DNA of 64,000 nucleotides from Pseudoalteromonas rubra (GCF_005887095.1 NZ_PNCI01000001.1:186001-250000); one strand, 5' to 3'. Numbered from the stretch's first letter, positions 9,628-18,538 are shown. The notes: generated by a model from the sequence alone, not told the origin. Translations and numbers: made by a program.

Positions 9628-10761
9628 GTGCAGTATCAATTTATCCAGCTACAAGCTGAGCTCGATGCCTTTGTAGTAAACATTTCAGACAGCAAGGTCC
9701 TGGCGATAGACACAGAGTTTATGCGTCGCAGAACCTTGTATCCTGAAATTGCCTTAATCCAGGTCTATGATGGCGAGCACCTGGCGCTGATTGATCCATT
9801 AAGCGAGCTTGATTTTTCAGGGTTATGGCATTTACTTCGAGATGAAAGCATTGTGAAAGTGCTGCATTCGCCCTCTGAAGACATAGAAGTCTTTCAAAAG
9901 TATGCGGGGTTTGTACCAACACCTTTATTCGACACTCAGTTTGCACTGCAGTTACTTGGTGAAGGTAATTGTGTGGGCTTTGCCAACATGGTAAAGAACA
10001 TGCTGGATATTGAACTCGACAAGAGCATGTCCAGAACCGATTGGCTAAAGCGTCCATTGCAGGCAAGTCAGCTGGAGTATGCCGCAGCAGACGTATTCTA
10101 CCTTTTACCTTGCTACCAGACGATCAGCAAGAAGATTGCTGAAAAGGGACTTTCGCATATAGTAACGTGTGAGTCGCAGCTGATTGCCCAAAAACGGGCA
10201 TTCAGAACCCCGGATCATTACCTTTACCTGGGTATCAAAAATGTCTGGCAGCTAAAGCCGCGTGATCTTGCCGTCTTAAGAACACTGGCCAGTTGGCGAC
10301 AGAACAAGGCCGAGAAAAAGAATTTGGCCCTCAATTTTGTGCTAAAAGAACATAATATGGTCGAAATAGCAAAGCGCAGACCGGGCTCTTTAAACAGCTT
10401 GCGAAATGTGCCGGGTGTTGAGCCAATGGAAGTGAATCGCTCAGGTAAAGAAATTCTCGCCTGTATTGAAGCGGGTAAAGCGATACCTGAATCAGAATTA
10501 CCTGCGCGCGTGCAACGGCTGATTGATTACCCCGGTTATAAAGGGGCTGCGAAAGAAATAAAACAAGCAATTGCAGAAGTGGCCAGGGAACACGACATTC
10601 CGGTGGATGTGTTTGCCTCGAAAAAGCAGATCAATCAGGTGATTGGCTGGAACTGGAAGCTAGATGAACAGCAGAGAAAGACTTTCCTGAAACCTGATTT
10701 ATTCCAGGGTTGGCGTCACGAGATACTTAAAGACGCGCTGTCAAAGTGGCATATTGCCTAA
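9628..10761 (+). CDS. rnd: Ribonuclease D
   Basis: RNase D is a 3'-5' exoribonuclease that trims tRNA precursors and other small RNAs. The DEDD exonuclease domain fills the N-terminal half: Exo I with D28 and E30 in AIDTEF, Exo II in the VLHSPSEDIEVF segment, and Exo III YAAADVFYL near residue 150. Two HRDC-like helical regions follow (for example the ALRTLASWR-like and ACIEAGKAIP regions). The length of 377 fits the family. The start is GTG at 9628 behind AGGGAG. It sits between two terminators and converges on the min operon. Confidence 0.95.
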   Translation: MQYQFIQLQAELDAFVVNISDSKVLAIDTEFMRRRTLYPEIALIQVYDGEHLALIDPLSELDFSGLWHLLRDESIVKVLHSPSEDIEVFQKYAGFVPTPLFDTQFALQLLGEGNCVGFANMVKNMLDIELDKSMSRTDWLKRPLQASQLEYAAADVFYLLPCYQTISKKIAEKGLSHIVTCESQLIAQKRAFRTPDHYLYLGIKNVWQLKPRDLAVLRTLASWRQNKAEKKNLALNFVLKEHNMVEIAKRRPGSLNSLRNVPGVEPMEVNRSGKEILACIEAGKAIPESELPARVQRLIDYPGYKGAAKEIKQAIAEVAREHDIPVDVFASKKQINQVIGWNWKLDEQQRKTFLKPDLFQGWRHEILKDALSKWHIA

Positions 10762-10781
10762 CTCGAAGAAAGCTCGAATAT

Positions 10782-10808
10782 AAAAAGCCGCACAGTGTGC
10801 GGCTTTTT
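10782..10808. terminator. Bidirectional terminator between rnd and minE
   Basis: A perfect 12-bp stem AAAAAGCCGCAC/GTGCGGCTTTTT with a 3-nt loop has T tracts on both strands, serving the convergent rnd and minCDE transcripts. Confidence 0.92.
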
Positions 10809-10817
10809 ATAGATGCT

Positions 10818-11081
10818 TTATTTTTGCTCGTCATCCGGTAGCGTCACGTTGAGCTCCAGCACCGCTAAATCATCTTCATTTTGCTCAAACTGCACATTGA
10901 CTGCGTCAGAGTCAACTTTGACATACTTACGGATCACTTCCAGTATATCCTGCTTTAATTGAGGCAGATAATCGGGGGTGCCACGCTTGGAGCGTTCATG
11001 GGCAACGATTATTTGTAGCCGCTCTTTAGCCAGCGATGCGCTGGACTTTTTCTCGGATCGAAAATAATCAAGTAAAGACAC
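10818..11081 (-). CDS. minE: Cell division topological specificity factor MinE
   Basis: MinE drives MinD off the membrane by stimulating its ATPase, giving pole-to-pole oscillation. The 87-residue product begins [11 protein letters not shown], the membrane-targeting start of MinE, followed by the anti-MinCD helix ([14 protein letters not shown]) and the dimerising topological domain. The true start is the GTG at 11081, one base after the minD stop, with GGAGG just upstream; the longer frame from 11093 would begin inside that ribosome-binding site. It is the last gene of minCDE. Confidence 0.96.
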   Translation of the reverse strand: MSLLDYFRSEKKSSASLAKERLQIIVAHERSKRGTPDYLPQLKQDILEVIRKYVKVDSDAVNVQFEQNEDDLAVLELNVTLPDDEQK

Positions 11082-11082
11082 A

Positions 11083-11892
11083 TTAACCTCCAAAAATCCG
11101 CTTTAGCAGTCCTTTCTTTTCAACATTCAAAAACCTGAAGTCGACGATTTCACCCAACAAACGATTGATGGCATCGCTGTATGCCTGGCCTGCGTCAGAC
11201 TCTGTATCCAGGATAACGGGTTGTCCTGAGTTAGATGCATTCAATACCGCTTTAGACTCAGGGATCACGCCGAGTAAATCGATGGCCAGAATTTCCTGGA
11301 CATCTTCAACCGATAGCATGTCACCACTTTCGACTCGCTCAGGGTTGTAACGGGTAAGTAATAGATGCTCTTTGACAGGTTCAAGACCGTCTTCTGCACG
11401 CTTTGACTTGCTTTGTAAAATACCCAAGATGCGATCTGAGTCACGTACAGAAGACACTTCCGGGTTAGTGGTGACAATCGCTTCGTCAGCGAAGTATAGG
11501 GCCATCATTGCACCGGCCTCTATGCCCGCTGGTGAATCGCAGATGATAAAATCAAAGTCTTCCGACATGTCTTTTAATACGCGTTCAACGCCTTCTTTAG
11601 TCAGGGCATCTTTATCGCGAGTTTGTGAAGCCGGTAATATATAAAGCTTCTCCACTCGTTTATCTTTTATCAGTGCCTGATTCAGATTGGCTTCGCCATT
11701 GATGACGTTGACAAAATCATAGACAACGCGACGTTCACAGCCCATGATGAGATCTAAGTTACGCAGGCCAATATCAAAGTCGATAATGGCTGTTTTGTAT
11801 CCTTTAAGTGCCAGACCTGTGCCGATCGCTGCACTCGATGTGGTTTTACCTACACCACCTTTACCTGAAGTTACGACAATAATCTTTGCCAT
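11083..11892 (-). CDS. minD: Septum site-determining ATPase MinD
   Basis: MinD is a ParA-like ATPase that binds the membrane as an ATP dimer, recruits MinC and is cycled by MinE. The deviant Walker [10 protein letters not shown] is at residues 10-18, [10 protein letters not shown] is the second switch, and a CDSPAGIE motif follows. The C-terminal amphipathic membrane-targeting helix ([11 protein letters not shown]) is intact. The 269-residue length is typical. It is separated from minC by 5 bp. Confidence 0.98.
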   Translation of the reverse strand: MAKIIVVTSGKGGVGKTTSSAAIGTGLALKGYKTAIIDFDIGLRNLDLIMGCERRVVYDFVNVINGEANLNQALIKDKRVEKLYILPASQTRDKDALTKEGVERVLKDMSEDFDFIICDSPAGIEAGAMMALYFADEAIVTTNPEVSSVRDSDRILGILQSKSKRAEDGLEPVKEHLLLTRYNPERVESGDMLSVEDVQEILAIDLLGVIPESKAVLNASNSGQPVILDTESDAGQAYSDAINRLLGEIVDFRFLNVEKKGLLKRIFGG

Positions 11893-11897
11893 CTGAA

Positions 11898-12599
11898 TTA
11901 TCCTTTGACCAATGCTGTTAATTCTAATGATTCGTTATTTTGTGAAATCTGGCAGGCTTTGCCCCAATGCTCTCCCTGTAAAGAGTCACTGATCCAATAA
12001 CTGCCGCCGACTGAAACAAGCTCTGCTTCAAGCTTTTGGCAGTAAATACTTGCCTCATGATTTCCTTGCGCACCAGCGATAGCACGTCCTCTGAGCGTGC
12101 CATAGATGTGAATATTGCCATCGGCAATGACCTCAGCACCATGACTGACAGCCCCCAGTACAATGAGGTCCCGATCCTTTGCGTAAATTTGTTGCCCAGA
12201 GCGAACTGTGCTGTTGATAACCTGGGCGCCGAGATAGATTTCTCTTTCCACCACTTGCGTGTCAGCACTCTCCTGAGTCACAGGCTTAACGTCTTTAGTA
12301 TAGTTAAGTACGGAGAGGCCTATTTCTTTTGCCTCAGCATTGTGCTGTTCTGTACCATTACATATACCAACCGGGTTTAAAGCCAGCTCTGTAAGAATAC
12401 GTTTTAAATCGCTAAGGACAATACTCTGTTCCTGGACGTCGGCAAGATTGATGACGATAGGTGCCCCTTTAAAAAATTTTGGAGCCTGGGAAATTTTATC
12501 ACTCAGTTGTTGTTTTACATTGCCAAGGTCGGCATCGAAGAGGTGTAAAACTGAGAGTGTAAACAGGTTTCCCTTCAATTCAAAAGACTGTGTAGACAT
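11898..12599 (-). CDS. minC: Septum site-determining protein MinC
   Basis: MinC inhibits FtsZ assembly away from mid-cell. The N-terminal domain (about 1-105) binds FtsZ. The C-terminal beta-helix domain (about 125-230) contains the repeating turns typical of MinC, including GQQIYAKDRDLIVLG and the GRAIAGAQG turn, and mediates dimerisation and MinD binding. The 233-residue length is normal. It is first in minCDE and divergent from ycgL across 143 bp. Confidence 0.96.
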   Translation of the reverse strand: MSTQSFELKGNLFTLSVLHLFDADLGNVKQQLSDKISQAPKFFKGAPIVINLADVQEQSIVLSDLKRILTELALNPVGICNGTEQHNAEAKEIGLSVLNYTKDVKPVTQESADTQVVEREIYLGAQVINSTVRSGQQIYAKDRDLIVLGAVSHGAEVIADGNIHIYGTLRGRAIAGAQGNHEASIYCQKLEAELVSVGGSYWISDSLQGEHWGKACQISQNNESLELTALVKG

Positions 12600-12697
12600 A
12601 AGCGCTCAATACCAGTGCGAACTCTGATTAATATTGTTCTGACCCCGTACTCTGTACGTTTGAGAGTCGCAAAACTTTCCAAATATTATATAGGTCA

Positions 12698-12706
12698 TGG
12701 TATAGT
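12698..12706 (+). promoter_or_regulatory. Extended -10 element for ycgL
   Basis: TGG followed by TATAGT forms an extended -10 about 37 bp before the ycgL start, in the minC-ycgL divergent region. No convincing -35 was found, as is usual for extended -10 promoters. Confidence 0.4.
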
Positions 12707-12742
12707 GCTACTCTCAGATTAGCAAGATTTTATAGGGTTATA

Positions 12743-13024
12743 ATGCTAGCCGCAGTATATAAAAGTAGTAAAAAAGCCGATACTTATCTTTTTATTGAAA
12801 AACGAGACGATTTTAGCAAAGTTCCTGACCCTTTAATGGCGACTTTTGGCACGCCTATATTCGTAATCATTGTGGATTTAGCAAAACGCACCAAACTCGG
12901 GGTTGCTGATTTAAGTAACGTTAAGCAAAAATTAATCGACGATGGGTTTTATTTGCAGCTGCCGCCTCCACAAGAAAATCTTCTGGACGAATTAAAAAGA
13001 CAAAACGGAGTAAAAAGTGACTAA
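12743..13024 (+). CDS. ycgL: YcgL domain-containing protein
   Basis: This small cytoplasmic protein of 93 residues belongs to the YcgL family (DUF709), with the typical opening AAVYKSSKK, the central ATFGTPIFVI strand and the C-terminal GFYLQLPPP segment. Its biochemical role is not established. It neighbours minC as in E. coli and many gammaproteobacteria. Its end overlaps the next gene by 8 bp, so the two are probably translated together. Confidence 0.93.
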   Translation: MLAAVYKSSKKADTYLFIEKRDDFSKVPDPLMATFGTPIFVIIVDLAKRTKLGVADLSNVKQKLIDDGFYLQLPPPQENLLDELKRQNGVKSD

Positions 13025-14036
13025 AACACTATCCGCATTATTCGTATCTTTATGTCTGGCATCGCAAACCGTAAAAGCGGATGACCAGGCGCGCTTCGAT
13101 AGCTACGTTGAAGTGCTAAAAGCTGAAGCCCGCGAAAGAGGCTATGAACAGGCTCTGATTGACAGGGCATTCAGCACGGTTAAATTCAAAAAGAAAGTGA
13201 TTAAGCAGGATAAGAACCAGCCCGAAATAGTCGAGACGCTGGAAACTTATTTACCTAAACGCGTACCAGACTGGAAAGTTCAGCGAGCAAGAAAGCTCTA
13301 TAAAGAAAACAAAGAGCTGCTGGATAAGATCAGCCAAGACTTTGGCGTTCAGGGTCGCTTTATTGTTGCCTTGTGGGGGCTTGAAAGTAGTTTTGGTCGT
13401 GTACAGGGCGGCTACCCTGTGATCAGCTCACTCGTTACTTTGGCATTTGATGGTCGTCGTGAAGCTTTGTATAAGCGTCAGTTATGGGCTGCGCTCGATA
13501 TTCTGAAAGATGGTCACGTCAATATCGACAACTTCAAGGGTTCCTGGGCCGGCGCCATGGGTCAGTCCCAGTTTATGCCAACTTCATTTAACTCTTATGC
13601 CGTTGATTATAATAATGACGGTAAAAAGGACATCTGGACAAGTAAAGAAGATGCTTTGGCATCGATAGCAAATTACCTGAAAAGCGTGGGCTGGAATGAT
13701 AATCTGACCTGGGGTCGTCAGGTAAAATTGCCTGAGGATTTCCCGAGTCAGTACGTGCTCAAGCGCGGCTCGAAAAACCACAAGCAATGGCTGGAGTTCT
13801 GGCGCGATTCTGAGCGCTCACTCGAAGAGTGGCAAAACCTGGGGGTCAGGCGTACAGATGGTACTGACTTACCTAAGGTAAATATTAGTGCCGCATTGGT
13901 AATGCCGGACGATATGAATGGTCGTATGTATCTGGCCTACAACAACTACAAAGCGCTGATGAACTGGAACCGCAGCTACTATTTCGCAACCAGTGTAGGG
14001 TATTTATCTGATCGCATAGGCTATCCGAAAATCTAG
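13017..14036 (+). CDS. Soluble lytic murein transglycosylase, MltB-like
   Basis: The enzyme would cleave peptidoglycan between MurNAc and GlcNAc, forming 1,6-anhydroMurNAc. It has a signal peptide (about 1-21) and the SLT_2/MltB signature WGLESSFGRVQGG with catalytic E123, then GAMGQSQFMPTS and the YNNDGKKDIW segment. No proper lipobox is present, so unlike E. coli MltB it is predicted to be free in the periplasm. The start is the GTG at 13017, inside the end of ycgL. The AnmK encoded at 38.9 kb would recycle its product. Confidence 0.92.
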   Translation: MTKTLSALFVSLCLASQTVKADDQARFDSYVEVLKAEARERGYEQALIDRAFSTVKFKKKVIKQDKNQPEIVETLETYLPKRVPDWKVQRARKLYKENKELLDKISQDFGVQGRFIVALWGLESSFGRVQGGYPVISSLVTLAFDGRREALYKRQLWAALDILKDGHVNIDNFKGSWAGAMGQSQFMPTSFNSYAVDYNNDGKKDIWTSKEDALASIANYLKSVGWNDNLTWGRQVKLPEDFPSQYVLKRGSKNHKQWLEFWRDSERSLEEWQNLGVRRTDGTDLPKVNISAALVMPDDMNGRMYLAYNNYKALMNWNRSYYFATSVGYLSDRIGYPKI

Positions 14037-14061
14037 TCGTTCAGATAAAAAAACAACAATA

Positions 14062-14089
14062 AAAAAGGCAGCGTGCGGGCTGCCTTTTT
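14062..14089. terminator. Bidirectional terminator between the transglycosylase gene and cydB
   Basis: The stem AAAAAGGCAGC/GCTGCCTTTTT pairs perfectly over 11 bp with a 6-nt loop. A and T tracts on both ends suit the convergent genes. Confidence 0.92.
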
Positions 14090-14112
14090 GGTTGGGCTAA
14101 TGCAAGTGAAAA

Positions 14113-15111
14113 TCAGTAGTAACTCAGGTCCTGAGTTTTTCCCCAGAAAACCCGATAAGAAAACAAGGTGTAGCCAATGATAGCCGGCACCACCAGCACT
14201 ACGCCGTACAGCATAAAGGTGAGGGCAGAAGGATCGGCAAGGGCCTCGAATATGGTGAGCGTACCTGGCACAACATATGGGAAGAAGCTATATACCAGGC
14301 CAAAGAAGCACAGTAAAAATATCATTACCGTGATGGCAAAAGGTAACCAGCAACCATGGCTGGGGTTGTCATTGAGTTTTACCAACACTCTGTCTTGTAT
14401 GACAAAGAGCACCATGCAGATCAATGGCAGTGGCAGCATTAGCAGACTTATCTCGGACCCAAACCAACGCGTCTGAACGTAGGCGTTAATTAGTGGGTTA
14501 ACCATGGAAACGGCCAATACACCCAGCAAAGCAATGAGATTACTCAATCGGCACCAGCGAATGGCAGAACGCTGAATCTCACCTTCGCACTTCATAATTA
14601 ACCAGCCAGCCCCTATTAAGGTGTAAGCAGCAATAACGCCGACTCCGCTGAGCGCAGCAAACAGGTGACTCGCAACACTGTGTTCAAATGACATCACATA
14701 CAGGCCCAGCATATACCCTTGCGAAAATGCGGTAATAAGACTGCCCAGCTTGAAACAGCGATCCCAGGTTTGCCGATAGCGGGTTTTCGCTTTGGCGCGA
14801 AAATCAAAAGCGACGCCTCTTAAAATTAATCCAAGCAGCATAAAGGCGATGGGTAAATAGAGTGCCTGCAGGATAATTGAATGTGCAGTAGGAAATGCGA
14901 TTAACGCAAGGCCAACAGCCAGCACCAGCCAGGTTTCATTAGCATCCCAGAAAGGGCCAATCGACGCTATCATAGTATCCGCTGCGGGCTTATTTTTGCC
15001 TGGCAACAAAATACCGACCCCCAGATCATAGCCGTCCAGCACAGCGTAAACGATAATAGCCAGTGCCATCAGCGCACTATAGAGCAAAGCAAGATATTCG
15101 GTGCTAAACAT
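14113..15111 (-). CDS. cydB: Cytochrome bd oxidase subunit II
   Basis: Subunit II of the quinol-oxidising terminal oxidase in the inner membrane. The 332-residue protein has about nine hydrophobic segments and the YAVLDGYDLGVGIL opening and WDANETWLV motif of CydB. The ATG at 15111 is chosen because GGAGG lies just upstream; the longer frame from 15162 begins inside cydA. It overlaps the cydA stop by 8 bp. No CydX-like small subunit was seen after it. Confidence 0.96.
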   Translation of the reverse strand: MFSTEYLALLYSALMALAIIVYAVLDGYDLGVGILLPGKNKPAADTMIASIGPFWDANETWLVLAVGLALIAFPTAHSIILQALYLPIAFMLLGLILRGVAFDFRAKAKTRYRQTWDRCFKLGSLITAFSQGYMLGLYVMSFEHSVASHLFAALSGVGVIAAYTLIGAGWLIMKCEGEIQRSAIRWCRLSNLIALLGVLAVSMVNPLINAYVQTRWFGSEISLLMLPLPLICMVLFVIQDRVLVKLNDNPSHGCWLPFAITVMIFLLCFFGLVYSFFPYVVPGTLTIFEALADPSALTFMLYGVVLVVPAIIGYTLFSYRVFWGKTQDLSYY

Positions 15112-16447
15112 ATTGACCTCCCTGGACCGCAGGCGTTTGATACTCTTCAACTTGCACGGCATTGCGCGCAGTGTAGAACAGCGTTTTTATGTATGCTGCC
15201 AGCAAAATGGCATATAAAGTAAGATAACCAATCAGGGTCAACAAGACATGTTCGCTGGGGACGTTTGTAACCAGCTCCTCAATTTTAACCAGACCATTGA
15301 CCATAAACGGCTGGCGACCAATCTCAGTGACATACCAGCCCGCCAGCGTGGCGATCCATCCTGAAAATGTCATGACTACTAGAGCTTTAAGTTGCCAGGT
15401 CGGGAGAGTCGAGCGCTTCCACAAGGTATATCGAGTAACCAAGGCGACGAGTATCATTAAAACGCCCATACCCACCATGATCCTAAAGCCAAAAAACACA
15501 GGTTTAACCGGAGGATGTTCCCCTTTAAATTCATTAAGCCCCTTGATTTCGCCTTGTGCATCGTGTGTCAGGATCAGGCTAGCCAAATTAGGAATGGCGA
15601 TTTCAAAGTGATTGGTTCTGGTTTGCTCATCCGGTATGGCAAAGAGCAACATAGGCGCACCTTGTTCGGTTTCCCAGACACCTTCCATCGCGGCCACTTT
15701 TTGAGGCTGGTGCTCGAAGGTGTTCAGACCATGGAGATCGCCGACAAACATTTGCATCGGGGCGAGCAGGGCTGCGACCGTAAGCGATACTTTCAAGGTT
15801 AGTTTAGGAGCGTGCTTATGGTCCTCTTTAAGCAGGCGATACGCGCTTATCCCGGCTACCAGAAAAGACGCGGTGAGCCCGCTTGCCAGTAACATATGGA
15901 AAAAGCGATAACCAAATGACGGATTGAAGATGATCTCAAACCAGTCTTCGGGATAGAACACGCCATCTACCAGGGTGTAGCCAGTCGGGGTTTGCAGCCA
16001 ACTGTTCAAAGACAAGATCCAAAAAGCCGACAGGGTAGTGCCTATGGCAACTATAAGTGTCGCAAAGGTATGCAGGCGCGGACTGACCCGTTTCATGCCA
16101 AACAGCATAATGCCTAAAAAGGTGGCTTCCATAAAAAAGGCGGTTAGCACTTCATAGCCAAGTAAGGGTCCTGCTATATTGCCGACACGCTCCATAAATC
16201 CGGGCCAGTTGGTACCGAATTGAAAAGACATGGTGATACCACTGACGACGCCGAGCGCAAAAGTGAGGGCAAATATTTTCACCCAAAATCGATAGGCCCG
16301 AAGCCAAACCGCTTCGCCGGTTCGGTCGTAACGAAACTTGAAGAACACCAGAAACCAGGCCAAAGCTATGGTGATGGTGGGAAAAAGAATATGAAAGCTT
16401 ATATTTGCCGCAAATTGAATACGCGACAACAGTAGGGTATCAAGCAT
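15104..16447 (-). CDS. cydA: Cytochrome bd oxidase subunit I, short Q-loop type
   Basis: The haem-bearing subunit oxidises quinol and reduces oxygen to water. H19 in the FHILFP segment is the classic axial ligand, and the GWYVTEIGRQP motif is present near residue 370. At 447 residues it is shorter than E. coli CydA (522), consistent with the short Q-loop, CIO-like subgroup often described as cyanide-insensitive. It is first in cydAB. A GbsR-type regulator gene lies 126 bp upstream on the same strand. Confidence 0.95.
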   Translation of the reverse strand: MLDTLLLSRIQFAANISFHILFPTITIALAWFLVFFKFRYDRTGEAVWLRAYRFWVKIFALTFALGVVSGITMSFQFGTNWPGFMERVGNIAGPLLGYEVLTAFFMEATFLGIMLFGMKRVSPRLHTFATLIVAIGTTLSAFWILSLNSWLQTPTGYTLVDGVFYPEDWFEIIFNPSFGYRFFHMLLASGLTASFLVAGISAYRLLKEDHKHAPKLTLKVSLTVAALLAPMQMFVGDLHGLNTFEHQPQKVAAMEGVWETEQGAPMLLFAIPDEQTRTNHFEIAIPNLASLILTHDAQGEIKGLNEFKGEHPPVKPVFFGFRIMVGMGVLMILVALVTRYTLWKRSTLPTWQLKALVVMTFSGWIATLAGWYVTEIGRQPFMVNGLVKIEELVTNVPSEHVLLTLIGYLTLYAILLAAYIKTLFYTARNAVQVEEYQTPAVQGGQYV

Positions 16448-16573
16448 GACGCACCTCGCATATTATATCAGTTTAGCCGGGCCTGGAGCAGGCCAAATGG
16501 TTTGACTGATACGACTGGAATGCGCGGGCACGAACCGCGCACAATGAAAAAATCCTTTTCAAAAGCCACTCTG

Positions 16574-17119
16574 TTAAGACTTTCTGAGCAACTTGTCCTT
16601 CAAATCAATCACTTTGCTGACCGACGAGCCGAGTTTCATCAAGGATTGCAGTTGTTCAGGTGTTAACCGTTGCAGTTCAGCAGACCACTTGGTGACTGTT
16701 TCTAGCAAGTCGTGGATAGATTGCATTTGCTCTTGCGCGTATTTTTCTTCTGGAGAATTCGCGCTGTCGAGAATCTGATCGCGTAACAGGGTCAGGGTCG
16801 GGTCAATTTCACGTTTACGGCGTTCTTCAAAAACGCGGTTTGCCAGGTCCCAGATACTGCCGTTTGGCGAATAGTACTCTTTTCTGTCACCGGGAATATG
16901 ATGAACTTTAACCAGTTGCCATGATTGCAGCTCTTTGATCCCCATGCTGACATTACCTCGCGAGATCTTGAGTGCTTCAGCAATCTCGTTGGCCGTTAAG
17001 GGCTTCTCATTGATAACCAGCAGACCAACCATTTGGCCAATGGTGCGATTGAAGCCCCAGCGGCTTCCCATTTCTCCACAATGGAGAACGAAGTTTTCGA
17101 TTTTAGGTGATAGCTGCAT
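16574..17119 (-). CDS. GbsR/MarR-family transcriptional regulator
   Basis: The 181-residue protein has a winged helix: after HCGEMGSRWGF comes the NEIAEALKISRGNVSMGIKE recognition region (about 60-80) and the GDRKEYY wing, matching the GbsR subgroup of MarR regulators. A C-terminal helical region follows. It lies upstream of cydAB on the same strand, so it may regulate the oxidase or be co-transcribed with it; the effector is unknown. A perfect inverted repeat overlaps its own promoter region, suggesting autoregulation. Confidence 0.9.
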   Translation of the reverse strand: MQLSPKIENFVLHCGEMGSRWGFNRTIGQMVGLLVINEKPLTANEIAEALKISRGNVSMGIKELQSWQLVKVHHIPGDRKEYYSPNGSIWDLANRVFEERRKREIDPTLTLLRDQILDSANSPEEKYAQEQMQSIHDLLETVTKWSAELQRLTPEQLQSLMKLGSSVSKVIDLKDKLLRKS

Positions 17120-17121
17120 TT

Positions 17122-17151
17122 TTAAAGTTTCAGTAATTATTGAAACTTTAA
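17122..17151. promoter_or_regulatory. Perfect 11-bp inverted repeat upstream of the gbsR-like gene
   Basis: TTAAAGTTTCA and TGAAACTTTAA are exact reverse complements with an 8-nt spacer, ending 3 bp from the regulator start codon. The length and position fit a dimeric winged-helix operator, probably autoregulatory. The same sequence was not found upstream of cydA. Confidence 0.6.
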
Positions 17152-17214
17152 TATATAGTGCTGATTGATTTGGATCAAGCCAAATATCAAACTAATTAAG
17201 TGAGATGGAAAAGA

Positions 17215-17250
17215 TAAAAAATGGGAAAGCACAGATGTTTACTTTCCCAT
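17215..17250 (-). terminator. Terminator of the AhpD-like gene
   Basis: On the minus strand ATGGGAAAG pairs perfectly with CTTTCCCAT across a 12-nt loop and is followed by six Ts. Confidence 0.8.
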
Positions 17251-17288
17251 CGGTTGAAGGATGTTCTTATCTGACAGTTAAGCCTGTA

Positions 17289-17876
17289 CTAAGCGTGTTT
17301 ACCTGTTTCCCAGCGTTCATTCAGCAAAGTTTCGCCCGCATCAATGGCACCTGGCTCTAACGTGGTCGCCATTGAATCATTCCAGCGGTTTAAGTAACCA
17401 AATAACGCGATCACCCCAAGGATCTCAACAATTTCGCCATCATCCCAGTGCGCCTGCATTGCGGCTTCAATATGGGCATCTACAGCATTGGGTACACTTG
17501 ACGCGGCGAGAGCAAATTCAAACGCCGCTTTTTCAGCTTCTGTGTATACCTGACTTTCACGGAACTGCCAGATTTGATCCAATCTTTCGTCAGTACCGCC
17601 GTATCGTTGCGCAGCTAATATGGTGTGTGCTTCACAGTAACGACATCCAGTGTTGGCACTGGTGATATAACCGATCAGCCTTTTTAGTTCTGATGTAACT
17701 CGGCCATGGTTTTCCATAACAGCTTTGTTTAGGTTAATGAAAGCCCGGGCAATGGCAGGTCGAATTTGCATGGTCAGCACACTGTTGGGACAAAAGCCAA
17801 GTGTCTCATTGAAAAACTTGGCTAATTCTGCGACTTCCTGATCATGCTCTTGTGACAATGGGTTAACTAAAGGCAT
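17289..17876 (-). CDS. AhpD-like/carboxymuconolactone decarboxylase-family protein
   Basis: The 195-residue protein carries the alkylhydroperoxidase D core: helix LKRLIGYITSANTGC, then the redox CxxC in CRYCEAH near residues 78-83, with the downstream histidine of the EX(3)CX(2)CX(3)H type. It resembles the peroxidase-related enzymes of this superfamily and probably reduces peroxides or acts as a small thiol enzyme. It is divergent from a MarR regulator gene with a palindrome between them, an arrangement typical of oxidant- or phenol-responsive pairs. Confidence 0.88.
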   Translation of the reverse strand: MPLVNPLSQEHDQEVAELAKFFNETLGFCPNSVLTMQIRPAIARAFINLNKAVMENHGRVTSELKRLIGYITSANTGCRYCEAHTILAAQRYGGTDERLDQIWQFRESQVYTEAEKAAFEFALAASSVPNAVDAHIEAAMQAHWDDGEIVEILGVIALFGYLNRWNDSMATTLEPGAIDAGETLLNERWETGKHA

Positions 17877-17901
17877 ACTGTTTTCCTGTTAATGTCTATA
17901 T

Positions 17902-17915
17902 GTTGCATATGCAAC
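17902..17915. promoter_or_regulatory. MarR-type palindromic operator
   Basis: GTTGCATATGCAAC is a perfect 14-bp palindrome in the 62-bp gap between the AhpD-like gene and the marR-like gene. It contains the TTGC-N4-GCAA symmetry common for MarR-family sites and could repress both genes. Confidence 0.65.
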
Positions 17916-17938
17916 AACTATATGTGTAGAGGTACAAA

Positions 17939-18538
17939 TTGTCCAGTGACAATGAAATGAAAATTGCCATTGCCAACAGAAAACGTGCTTTGGCGGTAAC
18001 AAACCTTGAAAAAGACGCACTCGATTTGGCAGCTCATGTGCCTTTTCAGGTTGCTGTGGTCAGCAACCTTTTATCGCTAGACCGTGACCCGGTAATTCGT
18101 TCGTTAACTGAGCTTAACACCCGGGAGCTACGTGTGTTGCTCAACGTGGGGTCTTACGGGCCAATCACGGCTGCAGAAATTAGCTATCAGTCTCGGCTTG
18201 ACCCTTATTCAGTCACTCGGGCGGTGAATGCCTTATTGAAACTTGAGCTGGTTCAGTCAACTGAGATAACAGGTAAAAGTAAACCTGTTGTATTAACCAC
18301 GGAAGGGGAAAATATTTACCATGACGTAACAGCGCATGTGCGTAAAAGGGAACAGATGCTTACTGCGCATATGACTGCAGACGAGAAATCGTTACTAGAG
18401 ACTCTGTTGATTAAACTCGAACTCACAGCAGAAGAAATACTGGCCCATGAAGTGACTGAGATGGAGGCACAAGGGCAAGTGGTGACCCGTGACCATAAAG
18501 AAATGCTACGTTGGCATAAACGTAGCAGACAAGGATAG
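17939..18538 (+). CDS. MarR-family transcriptional regulator
   Basis: The 199-residue protein has the MarR winged helix: LNTRELRVLLNVGSYGPITAAEIS, the recognition helix SVTRAVNALLKLELV, and a wing around SKPVVLTTEGE. It is longer than the usual 140-160 residues at both ends. The start is TTG at 17939, supported by GAGG seven bases upstream; an in-frame ATG lies at 17957. It probably represses the divergent AhpD-like gene and itself through the palindrome. Its stop codon directly abuts the stop of the next convergent gene. Confidence 0.9.
   Translation: MSSDNEMKIAIANRKRALAVTNLEKDALDLAAHVPFQVAVVSNLLSLDRDPVIRSLTELNTRELRVLLNVGSYGPITAAEISYQSRLDPYSVTRAVNALLKLELVQSTEITGKSKPVVLTTEGENIYHDVTAHVRKREQMLTAHMTADEKSLLETLLIKLELTAEEILAHEVTEMEAQGQVVTRDHKEMLRWHKRSRQG

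Noticed and set aside
16521-16541. 7-bp hairpin TGCGCGG/CCGCGCA upstream of cydA as terminator of the gbsR-like gene
   Set aside because: No T tract follows on the minus strand; it could equally be a chance GC-rich repeat, so read-through to cydAB remains open.
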